A stretch of 48,340 bases of DNA. Origin: DATKKG01 sp035543015. Lineage in GTDB: Archaea > Thermoproteota > Nitrososphaeria > Conexivisphaerales > DTJL01. The translations under genes and the position numbers were made by a program. The stretch is from positions 1 to 48,340 of the forward strand of contig DATKKG010000085.1 of NCBI GenBank assembly GCA_035543015.1, in the 5' to 3' direction. The notes beneath the pieces are model-generated. The model was not told the origin of the DNA, ran no database searches, and saw nothing but the letters and a program-made list of their open reading frames with translations. Shown piece after piece: positions 7,371-16,529 of the stretch (the first letter of the stretch is position 1; each line of letters begins with the position of its first letter).

Positions 7371-8153
7371 ATGAGATGGCTTCTGATAACGACCAACGAT
7401 TCCTGCACGGTGAATTGCTACCCTTATTGCCCTCAGAAGCTATTCCATTCTGTATATCATGGTTCACCCATGCTTTCGCTAGGTGACTTCGCAAAGACCC
7501 TCTCGCATGTTCCGACCGATGTGCGGATAGACTTCTCAGGCTTCTCGGAGCCCTTCCTGAATCCCCAGGCGGTGGACATGGTCGAGCTCGCCCATGACCG
7601 CGGCTATGATGTGAGCGTCATTTCGACGCTGGTTGGGCTGAAGCCTTCGGATGTAGATCGGCTTGCCAGGGTCGACACTGCCGGCTTCGTCATACACTTC
7701 CCCGACCCCTTCGGGATAGCCCGCATCCCCATGACCGAAGAGTACAAGGAGGTCCTCTCCTTGACACTGAGAAAGATCCATGTCTTGGATATGGCGATAA
7801 TGAACAGGTATTTCGTTGACCATTATTGGGCGGGGAACTCCGAGAACGCGCCGCCCTTTCACTTCCGAGGACCCTTCCTTTGCCCTACGCTATCGGGGCC
7901 CAAGTTCGTAATGCTCCCCGATGGGACGACGGTCCTCTGCCACATGGATATCGGGCTGAGACATGTGCTGGGAAACCTGATGGAGACATCCTACGACGGC
8001 TTGATGGAGTCGAAGACCTACCGAAGGATCCTGAGGTCGCGGCTGGCATGGAATGGGAGTGAGCTCTGTCGAAGCTGCCGCTTCCCCTACACGACTCGAA
8101 GCACCTTAAGCACCATCAGGAGGAAAGTCAGGAAAGGCTTGGACTTGACATAG
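7371..8153 (+). CDS. Radical SAM protein with CX3CX3C motif and SPASM-like tail
   Basis: 260 aa from ATG 7371 (an in-frame ATG at 7347 is also possible). The cluster motif is C12-TVN-C16-YPY-C20-PQ. Normal radical SAM proteins have CX3CX2C, so there is one extra residue between the second and third cysteines. Downstream, DFSGFSEPF corresponds to the GGE-type SAM-binding motif. The C terminus carries FLCPT, VLCHMD and LCRSC, a SPASM/twitch-like set of cysteines for an auxiliary iron-sulfur cluster. A reductive radical reaction on a peptide, lipid or sugar is likely, but the substrate is unknown. It begins about 70 bases after repeat copy 2. If the spacing binds no cluster the protein could be inactive, yet the rest of the protein is intact. 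Confidence 0.8.
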   Translation: MRWLLITTNDSCTVNCYPYCPQKLFHSVYHGSPMLSLGDFAKTLSHVPTDVRIDFSGFSEPFLNPQAVDMVELAHDRGYDVSVISTLVGLKPSDVDRLARVDTAGFVIHFPDPFGIARIPMTEEYKEVLSLTLRKIHVLDMAIMNRYFVDHYWAGNSENAPPFHFRGPFLCPTLSGPKFVMLPDGTTVLCHMDIGLRHVLGNLMETSYDGLMESKTYRRILRSRLAWNGSELCRSCRFPYTTRSTLSTIRRKVRKGLDLT

Positions 8154-8233
8154 GCCGCTCTTGGACCCCTCCTCCGCAAGATCCGTCGCTTCCAAGAGGC
8201 CTGTCAGGTTCGGAATCGAGACCTCCGGCCCTT

Positions 8234-8596
8234 TTGATGTCCCACGAAGGCGTGCTGTCTCTGATCTGGCTCGCCGGGACTCACCCTCCGGTACTCTCTG
8301 ATGACCAGTGTGTTCCTACCGACACCGTCACGGTGCAGGTCTTCGAGAGAGGAGCGCCGTGCGCCGGCGGCTCGATAACCCCAGGCCACAGCTTCAACGG
8401 AGGCCCACAGGGCACCACGAGCATTCCGCTGAACTCCAACGGCATCGTTGCTCTCAAACCGGGCAGCACGGTTTACATCCCCACCGTCGACGCCGGCCAC
8501 TCCCACCGGGTGTACGGGAACGGCGTGAAGGCCAGCAACCAGGTGACCAGCCGTGGCAATTGCTCAAACGGCTACGTGACCGTTTACGTTCCCTAG
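8234..8596 (+). CDS. Hypothetical beta-rich protein, possibly truncated
   Basis: 120 aa, not recognised. The composition (Gly, Ser, Thr, Val, four Cys) and alternating hydrophobic pattern (TVTVQVFERG, STVYIPTVDAG, GYVTVYVP) suggest an extracellular beta-sandwich. The first 20 residues are weakly hydrophobic but not a clean signal peptide, so the 5' end may be lost or the start elsewhere. No promoter was identified. The following 8597-8833 stretch contains no gene that I can support. Confidence 0.4.
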   Translation: MMSHEGVLSLIWLAGTHPPVLSDDQCVPTDTVTVQVFERGAPCAGGSITPGHSFNGGPQGTTSIPLNSNGIVALKPGSTVYIPTVDAGHSHRVYGNGVKASNQVTSRGNCSNGYVTVYVP

Positions 8597-8833
8597 GCTC
8601 CGACCCAGGCGACGCATCCTACCGGAGGCGGCTCAGTCATGCTGAATCACCGTTGCAATGTCTGCACAGGGAGCAAAGAGCCGTTGCAGGCTGGCTGAGG
8701 CCTTGGATCGTACGCCAGGAAGCTAGTGCCTGCCCGGTCCCGCAGACGATTAGCACCCATCCAAGCACTGGTTCCACCGGCCCGACCATTGGAATCCTAA
8801 AAGAGGTTACCTGGCCGGAGACCGCGTCCCGAT

Positions 8834-9829
8834 CTATTCAGGCACGGGTGCTCGGGGATCGACAAGTTCTGCTTCCTTGAGCTGCTTCCAGAAGCTTCTC
8901 CCTATCTCATGTCTTGCCATCTGGAAGTTCTCCTCGACTTCACCAGGCGAGCGCCCTCCGGGGATGACCGAAACCACAGCTGGATGCGCCAGAGGGAACT
9001 GCAGGGCGACTGCCTTGATCGGGACATCATGCTCCTTGCAGAACCTGCGTATGCGCTTGATCCTCAGCTGCTCCGGGGTCTCCTGCTGCGCGGGCTGGCT
9101 CTCTAGGCCAAGAACGCGTTTTACGCGCCTGTATGTTCTCTTTGCGCTGAGCACGCGCTTGGTGTCGAGGAGGTTCCCCCACTGGTAGGGGGCACCTATT
9201 ATGACCGAAATCCCCTTCTCGAGGCAGAACGGGAGGAACCGGTCCAGGGCGCCCTGCTCCAGAAGGGTGTAGGGCCCCGCCAGGAGGAAGCAATCGAAGC
9301 TTCGCTCCTTGGCAAGCTCCAATTCCATCTCCCATTGCTCCATCCCTGCGCCTATGCCGCGGATGATCCCCTCGCTCCGCTTCTCTACCAACACGGGGTA
9401 TGCCTCTTCGATCGCTTCAAGATGGTTCTGGTACGGATCGTGGATGAAGGCGATGTCCACGTTCGTGAGACCGAGGCGCTGGCAGCTATCTTCAAGGGAC
9501 TTCGTAACGCCGGCGCCGCTCAGGTCGAAGTGCCAGCCTCCGTCCGAGCGCTCATCCTCGAAGCTCTTGCCGACCTTGGTAGAAAGGACGAATTCGCTCC
9601 TCGGCAGTGTCGGAAGCACACTGCCCAGTATTCGCTCGGCCCTTCCCAAGCCGTACTGCGGGGCAGTGTCGAAGTAGTTCATGCCCAGCTGGAACGCCCT
9701 GCGCACCGTCGCCACAGCCTGCTCGACGGGCACCGGTCCGTAGGTGCCGCCGAGTCCGCTGGTGCCTAGGCCGAGCTTGGTCACATAGACGTCGGTCCTG
9801 CCGATCCTGCCGCGTTCCAGTGGATTCAC
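8834..9829 (-). CDS. Aldo-keto reductase
   Basis: 331 aa, NAD(P)H-dependent oxidoreductase of the D-threo-aldose/L-fucose dehydrogenase branch. The TIM-barrel signature is readable: GLGTSGLGG near 20, catalytic Asp and Tyr in FDTAPQYG (about 53-60), Lys in LSTKVG near 85, and His in FIHDP near 130. The cofactor phosphate region lies near the C terminus (VSVIPGGRSPGEVEEN). The start is GTG 9829. It stands alone between a hypothetical gene and the acyltransferase. A role in sugar interconversion for the nearby glycan genes is possible but not shown. Confidence 0.9.
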   Translation of the reverse strand: MNPLERGRIGRTDVYVTKLGLGTSGLGGTYGPVPVEQAVATVRRAFQLGMNYFDTAPQYGLGRAERILGSVLPTLPRSEFVLSTKVGKSFEDERSDGGWHFDLSGAGVTKSLEDSCQRLGLTNVDIAFIHDPYQNHLEAIEEAYPVLVEKRSEGIIRGIGAGMEQWEMELELAKERSFDCFLLAGPYTLLEQGALDRFLPFCLEKGISVIIGAPYQWGNLLDTKRVLSAKRTYRRVKRVLGLESQPAQQETPEQLRIKRIRRFCKEHDVPIKAVALQFPLAHPAVVSVIPGGRSPGEVEENFQMARHEIGRSFWKQLKEAELVDPRAPVPE

Positions 9830-9946
9830 CCTTACCCTTCCTCTCCTGAGACCCGAACACAGCTATCCAGCTGACGAATAATAAGCGTATGCCCTAAGAG
9901 AGGGCACACCAGCCGCAGAGACACCGCGCCCGGTGGGTTCAGCCAG

Positions 9947-11113
9947 CTAGGCGTGGCCGTTCTTTGTGGCCTCGGCGAGCTGCGTCCTGGCTGTGGGGGC
10001 AAAGAACGCCCCCCGGCTGCCGTTTCCCAAACGCGAGGCGCCCTCCCGCAATATCGACCTGGCCTCCGCCAGCGACACGATCACTTTGCTTCCCATCCGC
10101 AGCCTGATCCTTTTCCTGAGATCGGCCCGCCAGAACCTGACCATCGGCAGGTTGGTCATGAAGTCTATCTCCCTGACTTCGTTCGCATCGAAAAGGTCCC
10201 TCATGGCCGCATACATCGCGTACTTCCCCGCGCCCGTCTTCCTGTACCGCTCGTCGAAGGAGGTCTTCATGATGTACGCCGTGTCCCCGTGCTGGAAGAC
10301 CAGCACGTAGGCTATGGGTCTGCCCTCCATCTCCAGGAACCAGACCTTGCGTTTGAGTATCGAACCACACTCGTCCGCCGAGGCGGACGAGTCCAGGAAC
10401 CACCTGATGGATTCGTCTACGGCCTGGCTGGTGAGGTGCCTGTAGTGTTCCTTCCAGCTCGACTTCTCGACAAGTTGGAGCCTCTGGTATAGCTCCCCTT
10501 CGCTTCCCTCCTCGCAGCCCTCGACGGCCACCAGCTTCCACTTGCCTGCCCTGTCCAGTCTGTTCTTGACGCTCCGGAGATCCTTCGGCAGGTGGTGCCC
10601 GCAGGATCTCTTGTATTCGTGCCAAGGACGATCGACCTTCACAACTCCATGGGTCATGTACGCATGAGAGTGCTCGAAATAAGGAATGCCTCTCTCCCGG
10701 CACAGGCGTATCAGGGTTGGTATGCTCCGCGATTCCTCGTTGAGGTCGAAGACGACGAACCTGGCCTTCAGGTTCCCGAAGACGGCCTCGACCGCGGTTT
10801 CGAGGGCCACGTGTTCGTATCCTTTCCTGAGGACGAAATCGGGAGAGGCCCAATAGTCGTTCATCAACTCAGCGTAACGTATGCCGAAGTAGCTCCTCAG
10901 GGCGAGAGGGGCGACCCCGATGATCCCAGTCTTGTTTCTGACGACTATGACCACTGGGACCTGGTCCTTGGTGGCGTTCGACCTCATCAAGTTCTCGATG
11001 AAAGAAAGGAACAGGAAGGGATTGGGGCTGTTCTCCTTGAGGAAGGCATCTAGCTCGGCCCGGCCCTCCGACAGCCTCTTGTAGTCGGTGATGATCCGCG
11101 CGTGGACTTTCAT
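9947..11113 (-). CDS. FemAB/CelD-like GNAT acyltransferase, copy 1
   Basis: 388 aa with two GNAT-type folds in tandem (BioF2/Acetyltransf_6 layout). Conserved signposts are the SFIENLMR segment near 37, the KSSWKEHY motif near 235, and the second-domain acyl-donor region FDERYRKTGAGKYAMYAAM near 295. No signal peptide or membrane helix is seen. In bacteria such proteins add amino acids or acyl groups to peptidoglycan or exopolysaccharide. Archaea lack murein, so the acceptor is probably a surface glycan. Two close relatives lie at 17633 and 19008, and a more distant one at 21675. The ATG start is firm. An A-rich promoter-like stretch is present at 11152-11160 (minus strand). Confidence 0.82.
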   Translation of the reverse strand: MKVHARIITDYKRLSEGRAELDAFLKENSPNPFLFLSFIENLMRSNATKDQVPVVIVVRNKTGIIGVAPLALRSYFGIRYAELMNDYWASPDFVLRKGYEHVALETAVEAVFGNLKARFVVFDLNEESRSIPTLIRLCRERGIPYFEHSHAYMTHGVVKVDRPWHEYKRSCGHHLPKDLRSVKNRLDRAGKWKLVAVEGCEEGSEGELYQRLQLVEKSSWKEHYRHLTSQAVDESIRWFLDSSASADECGSILKRKVWFLEMEGRPIAYVLVFQHGDTAYIMKTSFDERYRKTGAGKYAMYAAMRDLFDANEVREIDFMTNLPMVRFWRADLRKRIRLRMGSKVIVSLAEARSILREGASRLGNGSRGAFFAPTARTQLAEATKNGHA

Positions 11114-11229
11114 CTGCAGGTCCGTCTACCAGCTGCGACGACACTCCTGAAGTTTTTTCTGCTTATCAATATGTCGCCTGAAGACTCGAAGCGGTCTCAA
11201 ACCGAAGCGGCGGCAAGGTGGGTGAGCGA

Positions 11230-12450
11230 TCAGAAGTGGTACGTCACAGAGAGAGTCGCGTTCTGCGTGGTGGAATCGACGGTGGCCAGGTAGACCGTCA
11301 CCGTGCCAGGCAGGACGGGGATGACGAAGGTGTCCGAAGCCGAACCGAAGACGAAGTAGGAGGGGTATCCGTTGTTCGGCGGGGGCAGCTGGATGCTATC
11401 GTAGATGGGAGACTGGACGTTCGAGGCGAACTTGTTCAGAATCCAGACCCCTTCATTCGAAAAGTCGCTCGGTGACGACACCGTTATGCTGACGTAACCC
11501 GCGTAGCCGACGCTGAAGTTTGCTATCTGAGTCTGACCTATCTGAGGCGGAATAGCTGCAGGCACGCTGAAGAACGTGGGCGACACCTCCTGGGTGGCGT
11601 TCGAAAGCGCCAAGATCGACGTAAGCGCGGTGACGTTGCCTTGAAGCGTGCTCACCTGGGACTGAAGCGTGGCGGCCAGGCTCTGGGCCGTAGCCAGCTG
11701 GCTCTGCAGGGTGTTGACCTGGTTCTGAAGTGAGGTCACCTGGTTCTGAAGAGGAGCGACCTGAGCCTGAAGGGTGGCCAACTGGCTCTGAAGCGAGGTA
11801 ACCTGAGTTTGAAGGGTCGCCACCTGCGACGTGTAGTTCGAGATCTGAGAGTTCAGCGTCGAAATCTGGGAGTCGAGCGACGCAATCTGGGAGTTGAGGG
11901 AACCGATCGTCTGGTTGTCCTGGGCGTTCTGGGAGTTCAAGGTCGAAATCTGGGCTTGGTCTGAGTTCACCTGAGCCTGCAATGACGCGACCTGGGCCGA
12001 AAGGTTGGCTATGATGGCGGTCGTGTTCGAGCCCTGGGAGGTGTAGAGCGCCAGCTGAGACTTCAGGGAAGCTATGGTCAGGTTGAGGTTCGTGATGGTC
12101 GAATTGAGAGATGCGATCTGGGCCAGGTCGTTCGCCAGCTGGGCACCCTGGCTCGCTATCTTCTCGTTCAGCGCGTGGATCAGGGCATCGGCGGTGGCGT
12201 TCCCCGTGGTCTGGTTCTGGGCCCCCAGGGTGAGGGCCTGGATTTGAGATGTCAACGAGGTAATCGTGGCGTCCTGGTTGGCGATGGTCTGGTCACGGCT
12301 CGCTATCTGTCCGGACAACGACACCCAGACGTACGCCAATCCGCCTCCCAGTGTGATGATGACAATCAACAGCGCCACCAGAACCAGCCTGCCGCCGCTG
12401 GACTTCCGAACTGCCGGTTCCTCGGTTCTCGAGGATACCTCAGGGAACAT
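11230..12450 (-). CDS. Membrane-anchored heptad-repeat stalk protein with C-terminal globular domain
   Basis: 406 aa. A short cytosolic head (1-20) is followed by one membrane helix (21-44), a long coiled-coil stalk (about 45-275) and a beta-rich C-terminal domain (290-406) ending in TLSVTYHF. The stalk is strikingly regular. Residues 209-272 are about nine exact 7-residue units of the form Q-V/L-x-x-L-Q-x, and earlier units carry NSQI. Many N-X-S/T sequons lie outside the membrane, so N-glycosylation is expected. It would project a domain from the cell surface, like a trimeric adhesin or an S-layer stalk. ATG 12450 lies about 27 bases from the centre of the TATA box at 12473-12480, so the mRNA is probably leaderless. 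Function unknown. Confidence 0.85.
   Translation of the reverse strand: MFPEVSSRTEEPAVRKSSGGRLVLVALLIVIITLGGGLAYVWVSLSGQIASRDQTIANQDATITSLTSQIQALTLGAQNQTTGNATADALIHALNEKIASQGAQLANDLAQIASLNSTITNLNLTIASLKSQLALYTSQGSNTTAIIANLSAQVASLQAQVNSDQAQISTLNSQNAQDNQTIGSLNSQIASLDSQISTLNSQISNYTSQVATLQTQVTSLQSQLATLQAQVAPLQNQVTSLQNQVNTLQSQLATAQSLAATLQSQVSTLQGNVTALTSILALSNATQEVSPTFFSVPAAIPPQIGQTQIANFSVGYAGYVSITVSSPSDFSNEGVWILNKFASNVQSPIYDSIQLPPPNNGYPSYFVFGSASDTFVIPVLPGTVTVYLATVDSTTQNATLSVTYHF
11635..11826 (-). repeat. 21-bp tandem repeats encoding the coiled-coil heptads
   Basis: Within the stalk gene, about nine consecutive 21-base units encode QVTSLQN-type heptads. They are diverged at the DNA level but nearly uniform in protein. 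This suggests expansion by unequal recombination or slippage followed by selection on heptad register. Confidence 0.75.
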
Positions 12451-12472
12451 GGGTGCAGGCTAACGGCTAGGG

Positions 12473-12480
12473 TGTTTAAG
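12473..12480 (-). promoter_or_regulatory. TATA box of the stalk gene
   Basis: The minus strand reads CTTAAAC within GCTTAAACACC. Its centre is about 27 bases from ATG 12450, so transcription probably begins at or next to the start codon. Confidence 0.6.
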
Positions 12481-12581
12481 CGTTTTGAATCACGATGTCG
12501 GTACCGTCATGGGTCCCGGCAAGACCAACGAAGCCGTCGACCCGGCTCGTCGCTGGAGCCTTCGGCTGAACACCGGGATGA

Positions 12582-12800
12582 TCACCAGGCGATGGTCATC
12601 TTGAGCTTCCGTTCTTCTTCTTCGACTACCCGGGCGCAATCGGGGATCGACATCGCCTTGGCAACGAGCCATGCCTTCTCGAGACTGTTCGCCCTGATGC
12701 GCTTCCGGTGTAGCTGATTCTCGCCAGAGCACGCCGGATCCCGGCATATCCATTCGAAAGTGTAGTACCCCCTGTCGTCGTCCTCGACGAACCTCTTCAA
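12582..12800 (-). CDS. Small hypothetical protein with CX4C pair
   Basis: 72 aa, not recognised. The sequence reads like a real soluble protein: an acidic N terminus, then WICRDPACSG, a basic stretch (HRKRIRANS), and a helical C terminus rich in Glu/Lys. The two cysteines are spaced CX4C, and a third (PDCARV) follows near residue 55. A metal site is possible. It is not obviously in an operon with the stalk gene. The region 12801-13137 upstream holds no gene I can support, although a short plus-strand frame ending at 13061 has protein-like text at its end. Confidence 0.5.
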   Translation of the reverse strand: MKRFVEDDDRGYYTFEWICRDPACSGENQLHRKRIRANSLEKAWLVAKAMSIPDCARVVEEEERKLKMTIAW

Positions 12801-13137
12801 GCCGTCCCCCCCGGGCCGCAGGTCGCCGTGGAGCCGCGATGCCGCGAGATCGGACAGCGGAGAGTCGGAGGACGACTCCGATCCCTATCGAACACCGGCT
12901 TCAGCAAGACGCCTTCTCCCACACGTGGCCATCCGCAGTTTATAACGGCTGACTTGACCGGAGGCCATCGGAGCGATCTCGAAGTGCCGACGAAGAACGA
13001 GGCCGGGCGTGCGGCGCATGAGGTGAACAAGGAGCTCAGGAAGTTCCGGGAGCAGTCGTAGGCTTCTCTCAACATTGGAACCCGATCTCAGCCTACCTGC
13101 AATCGGCTTAAGTACGAAAGGGGATGGAGTACTGGTC

Positions 13138-14676
13138 GTGAAGGAGAGCGAGGAAGGAACCACGGTCACCAAGGGGATGTACCACCTCTTCTTGGGGAAC
13201 ACGACCGCCACCTTCCTGATGGCCGTCACGGCCATCCTGGTCACGCGGCTCTTGGGCCCCGAGAAGTACGGCCTCTACGTGATCGCCATCCTGCCGACCT
13301 CCTACCTGATAGTGATAGCCGGGCTGGGCATTTCAGGGGCCGTGACCAGGTTCACCGCGAAGTACATCGGAGAGGGCAGGGTGGACGACGCCAAGTCTTT
13401 CCTCCTCTCGATGACCACCCTTCAGGGGCTCGTGGCCATCGCCCTGGCCCTCTTGGCCATCCCGATGTCGGGCATGATAGCCAGGTTCCTCAGCAGACCC
13501 GAGCTGGCCCCGCTGATCCCGCTCGTCACCCTGGGCTTCGTCGGACAGTCGCTTTACAACGTCGTGACTTCGGGATACCAGGGCCTGGGCAGGATGGACA
13601 GGTCGGCGACCCTTCAGGTGCTGCTCGCGGTGCTGAAGCTGGCGCTCTCAGCGGGACTGGTGCTGGCCGGATACGCCGTCACTGGAGCGCTGGTGGGCTA
13701 CAGCTTCAGCTACGCCGTGGCGGGGCTCGTGGGAGTGGCCGCGGTCGTCGCCCTAACCCGTCGTTTCCCTCTGGGGCGGCTCCGCGACGACGTGAAGGTC
13801 GCCCTGCCGTATTCTCTTCCTCTCTACCTCGCCACCCTTCTGGGCGGCTTCATCGGCCCGATCCAGGGAACGCTGTTAGCGTACTTCACCACGAACAGAA
13901 ACATAGGGGGGTACGGCGCGGCTAACAACATCTCGACCTTCATCTCCCTGGTGGCCTACCCGATCTCCACGGCCCTCTTCCCGCTTTTCAGCAGGCTCAG
14001 CGACGACAGGCAGCTCCTTGGCAAGACCTACAGGAATTCGGTCAAGTTCTCCACTCTCTTCGTCGTTCCCGTGACCCTGGTGCTGATGGCTCTGAGCATC
14101 CCGGTCTCTCAGGCCATCTACGGAAGCGCCTACACGTTCTCCGCGATCTACCTCTTCTTGGGGGTGTCCCCAAACCTTTTCGTTGGATTCGGGAACCTAT
14201 CTCAGGGTCCCCTGCTGAACGGATTGGGGAAGACGAGGAAGGTGCTTCTGGCCACGATCGTTGGGTCGGCGGTCTCCCTGGGTTCGTCCGTCGCCCTCGT
14301 GGCGCCCTTCGGGGTGATCGGCATCATCGCGGCAGGCATGGCCGGGTCAGCAGCCGCCCTAGTCGCGTCTTGGGTCATGGTTTCCAAAGAGCTCGGAGAC
14401 AACGCCAGGCTCTCCGAAGTCGCCAGGATCTACGTCGCCGCGGCCGTTGCTGCCATCGCCGTCGTCCCCATCTCATGGCTCAGCCTCCATCCTATCGTGG
14501 TCACGCTCCTTGGGTGCGTGGCATACCTCATCCTCTTCGTGCCGCTGCTTGCAGTCACCAAGTCCCTTACTGACGAGGACCTGGCCGTCCTTCAGACCTA
14601 CTTCAAGGGGACCGGCCCCTTCGTGAGCCTCCTTCGTCTTGGGATCAAGTACTACGGTTTCTTCAGAAGGAGCTAG
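13138..14676 (+). CDS. Polysaccharide flippase, Wzx/MATE-like
   Basis: 512 aa from GTG 13138 (TTG 13075 in the same frame would add 21 residues). It has about 14 membrane helices. The first follows a short cytosolic tail and the motif GNTTATFLMAVTAILVTRLL, with LLGPEKYGLY next, typical of the oligosaccharide flippase (RfbX/MOP) superfamily. A proline-containing helix 7 region (LPYSLPLYLATLLGGFIGP) is also typical. The family moves lipid-linked oligosaccharides across the membrane. In this setting it is the best candidate exporter for the glycan built by the 22-46 kb glycosyltransferases. It is the only large plus-strand gene between 9 and 41 kb. Confidence 0.88.
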   Translation: MKESEEGTTVTKGMYHLFLGNTTATFLMAVTAILVTRLLGPEKYGLYVIAILPTSYLIVIAGLGISGAVTRFTAKYIGEGRVDDAKSFLLSMTTLQGLVAIALALLAIPMSGMIARFLSRPELAPLIPLVTLGFVGQSLYNVVTSGYQGLGRMDRSATLQVLLAVLKLALSAGLVLAGYAVTGALVGYSFSYAVAGLVGVAAVVALTRRFPLGRLRDDVKVALPYSLPLYLATLLGGFIGPIQGTLLAYFTTNRNIGGYGAANNISTFISLVAYPISTALFPLFSRLSDDRQLLGKTYRNSVKFSTLFVVPVTLVLMALSIPVSQAIYGSAYTFSAIYLFLGVSPNLFVGFGNLSQGPLLNGLGKTRKVLLATIVGSAVSLGSSVALVAPFGVIGIIAAGMAGSAAALVASWVMVSKELGDNARLSEVARIYVAAAVAAIAVVPISWLSLHPIVVTLLGCVAYLILFVPLLAVTKSLTDEDLAVLQTYFKGTGPFVSLLRLGIKYYGFFRRS

Positions 14677-14694
14677 GACCCGCCGGCGGTCCAG

Positions 14695-14709
14695 GCCGCC
14701 GGAGGCGGC
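14695..14709. terminator. GC hairpin between convergent genes
   Basis: GCCGCC-GGA-GGCGGC forms a perfect 6-bp stem with a 3-base loop in the 96-base gap between the convergent flippase and beta-helix genes. A second near-palindrome (GACCCGCCGGCGGTCC) lies just before it at 14677-14692. No U-tract follows, so termination or barrier function is only inferred. Confidence 0.4.
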
Positions 14710-14772
14710 TCCGGCTGCTCCCTGACTTCCAGTCGGGGATAACGCAGGAAGGAAAGCCCAGAGGCGTTCGGC

Positions 14773-16524
14773 CTAGCTGCCCACCTGGAACACGGTCACA
14801 GCGGGCGCCGCCGTGAAGGCCCCGAAGTTCACCCTCATCCCGATGCTCATCCTGAAGCCCGAAAGGGAGGAGAGCCCGGAGAGGATCACGTTGCCCAGCT
14901 GGTCGTATATCGTGATGTTCACTCCTGAGCCGCCGGAGCTGTTGACGATCAGGTCGGAGGAGGCCGTATAGACCGTGCTGGCGGTCGGAGCCTTGGCGCC
15001 GTTGTAGGTGTTCGGACCGACCAGGTACCCTACGCCCGCTACGTTGTTGTTGAACGGCCCTGTGAGGTATGAGGAAACCCACTGGCTTCCGTTCTGAAGC
15101 CCGAGCGAAAACCCGATGGTCTTCAGGTACTTCGCCCCGCCGTTCCAGATGGCGAACTGCGACGGGTCTCCCGGATATATGGCGGACTCGTTCTGTATCC
15201 CGATTATCGTAAGGCAGTTCCCCGGCCCTGCGCCGACCGAGCCGCCGTTGACGCCGTTGAAGATGTTCGCAAGGAACGGGTATTCGAGCTCGTCGAGCGT
15301 GACGATCCCGTTGGCCGCCACGAAGTTCAACCAGCAGTTCACGCCCACTCCGCCCGGGGCCAGGTAGTCGTAGGAGTCGATCTGGCCGAGGTAGTTGGGG
15401 CCGTTGCTTCGGATGTTTATGCCGGTCCCTTTGTTGCCACCGCTCTGCAGCTCGCACGCTCCTGTCTGCCAAGTGAAGCCCTCGAACCATGCGGTCGCCA
15501 CGGAGGCCAGGTTGGCCCCCGCGAAGCCAAGTATGTGGAAGTCGTTCCAGACGCAGGGCTGCGACGGCCCGGCGAAGGTCCCTGCCTTGAGCAGGTTGGT
15601 CACCGCCGTGAGGTTCACGTTGATGGATATGCCCACGTGGTCGAAGTATACGCTGTAGAACTGCAGGCTGACGACGCCCCCTCCGCTGCTGTCGCCGCTG
15701 GGAGCGGTCGTGCCGGAGTAGGTGCCGGTGATGTCCATGCTGAGCTCCTTGGCGACGAACCTAGGGCCCATGGTTCCCTTGATCCACAGGTTGTAGCCCT
15801 CCTTGATCGCCGCCGTCTGGGAGCCGGTTGGGGCGATGCTGATCAAGGTGTTGCTCTTGCCTCCTCCGCGCATGGTGAAGTCGAAGGCCGTGGCCGTGCT
15901 CGACGGCAGCTGCCACGGAGACGAACATGAGTAGAAGCCGGGGAAGACCTCCAGGACGCCGCCCTGGGCGTACGATGTGTTGGTGCCCTGGGCCGACAGG
16001 AAGTTTATGGCCTCCTGGAAACCCGCGGTGGTCGTCGGGCTGCTCGAGCCCGTGGACATGGACATGTTGACGAAGTTGCCCAGCATCATACGTTGGAGGT
16101 CGGCGAGCGACGGCATCATGGTGGTCGCGTGCTTGCCCCCGAAATAGTCGATGCCGTAATAGCGCTTGAACGCCCGTTCCCCTATCTTCATCCACGGCGG
16201 GATTATGGCTATGTGGCCGGGGACCGTCGAACCCCCTCTCTCGTTCTCGACGATGGTCTTCCGGATCCTTTCCTTCAGCCTCTTGTCGTCCTCGGTCCCC
16301 ACCAGCCCCCTCTCCCACTCCTTCGCTTCACGGAGCCATTCGGCACGCGAGCTGTGACCAGCTCTCTGAGAGGTGAATACCGAGTCGTTGGGGTTCGTCG
16401 GCATCCTCAGGTGCGGCTCGAGCTTCGACTGCCTATGGAGGACCCCTTCGATTTCGTTGTCGATCTTGCTGGAGGAGTACAGCCTCCTCCCGGTGAAAAC
16501 GCCGTATGGACCTATGGTTGTCAA
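14773..16524 (-). CDS. Large beta-helix-like surface protein without its own signal
   Basis: 583 aa from TTG 16524. Residues 1-160 are mixed helical and charged (KRLKERIRKTIVENERGG). From about 160 on there is a long repetitive beta pattern, starting TTTAGFQEAINFLS and rich in Gly, Asn, Ser and Thr, typical of pectate-lyase-like parallel beta-helices. The last 60 residues form a small beta domain (ITIYDQLGNVILSG). There is no signal peptide or membrane helix, yet the composition is that of an exported protein. It starts 5 bases after the stop of the Tat-signal gene at 16530, so the two are translationally coupled. It may hitchhike through Tat with that partner, or the two may be halves of one ancestral protein. 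Enzyme activity is not assignable. Confidence 0.7.
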   Translation of the reverse strand: MTTIGPYGVFTGRRLYSSSKIDNEIEGVLHRQSKLEPHLRMPTNPNDSVFTSQRAGHSSRAEWLREAKEWERGLVGTEDDKRLKERIRKTIVENERGGSTVPGHIAIIPPWMKIGERAFKRYYGIDYFGGKHATTMMPSLADLQRMMLGNFVNMSMSTGSSSPTTTAGFQEAINFLSAQGTNTSYAQGGVLEVFPGFYSCSSPWQLPSSTATAFDFTMRGGGKSNTLISIAPTGSQTAAIKEGYNLWIKGTMGPRFVAKELSMDITGTYSGTTAPSGDSSGGGVVSLQFYSVYFDHVGISINVNLTAVTNLLKAGTFAGPSQPCVWNDFHILGFAGANLASVATAWFEGFTWQTGACELQSGGNKGTGINIRSNGPNYLGQIDSYDYLAPGGVGVNCWLNFVAANGIVTLDELEYPFLANIFNGVNGGSVGAGPGNCLTIIGIQNESAIYPGDPSQFAIWNGGAKYLKTIGFSLGLQNGSQWVSSYLTGPFNNNVAGVGYLVGPNTYNGAKAPTASTVYTASSDLIVNSSGGSGVNITIYDQLGNVILSGLSSLSGFRMSIGMRVNFGAFTAAPAVTVFQVGS

Positions 16525-16529
16525 TTCGC

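Noticed and set aside
11635..11826. 21-bp tandem repeats as a CRISPR array
   Set aside because: Units are contiguous, without spacers, and in frame inside a coiled-coil gene.
12828..13061. Plus-strand frame of 77 codons before the flippase
   Set aside because: The first half is shadow-like; the last 20 residues read better but no start or family could be supported.
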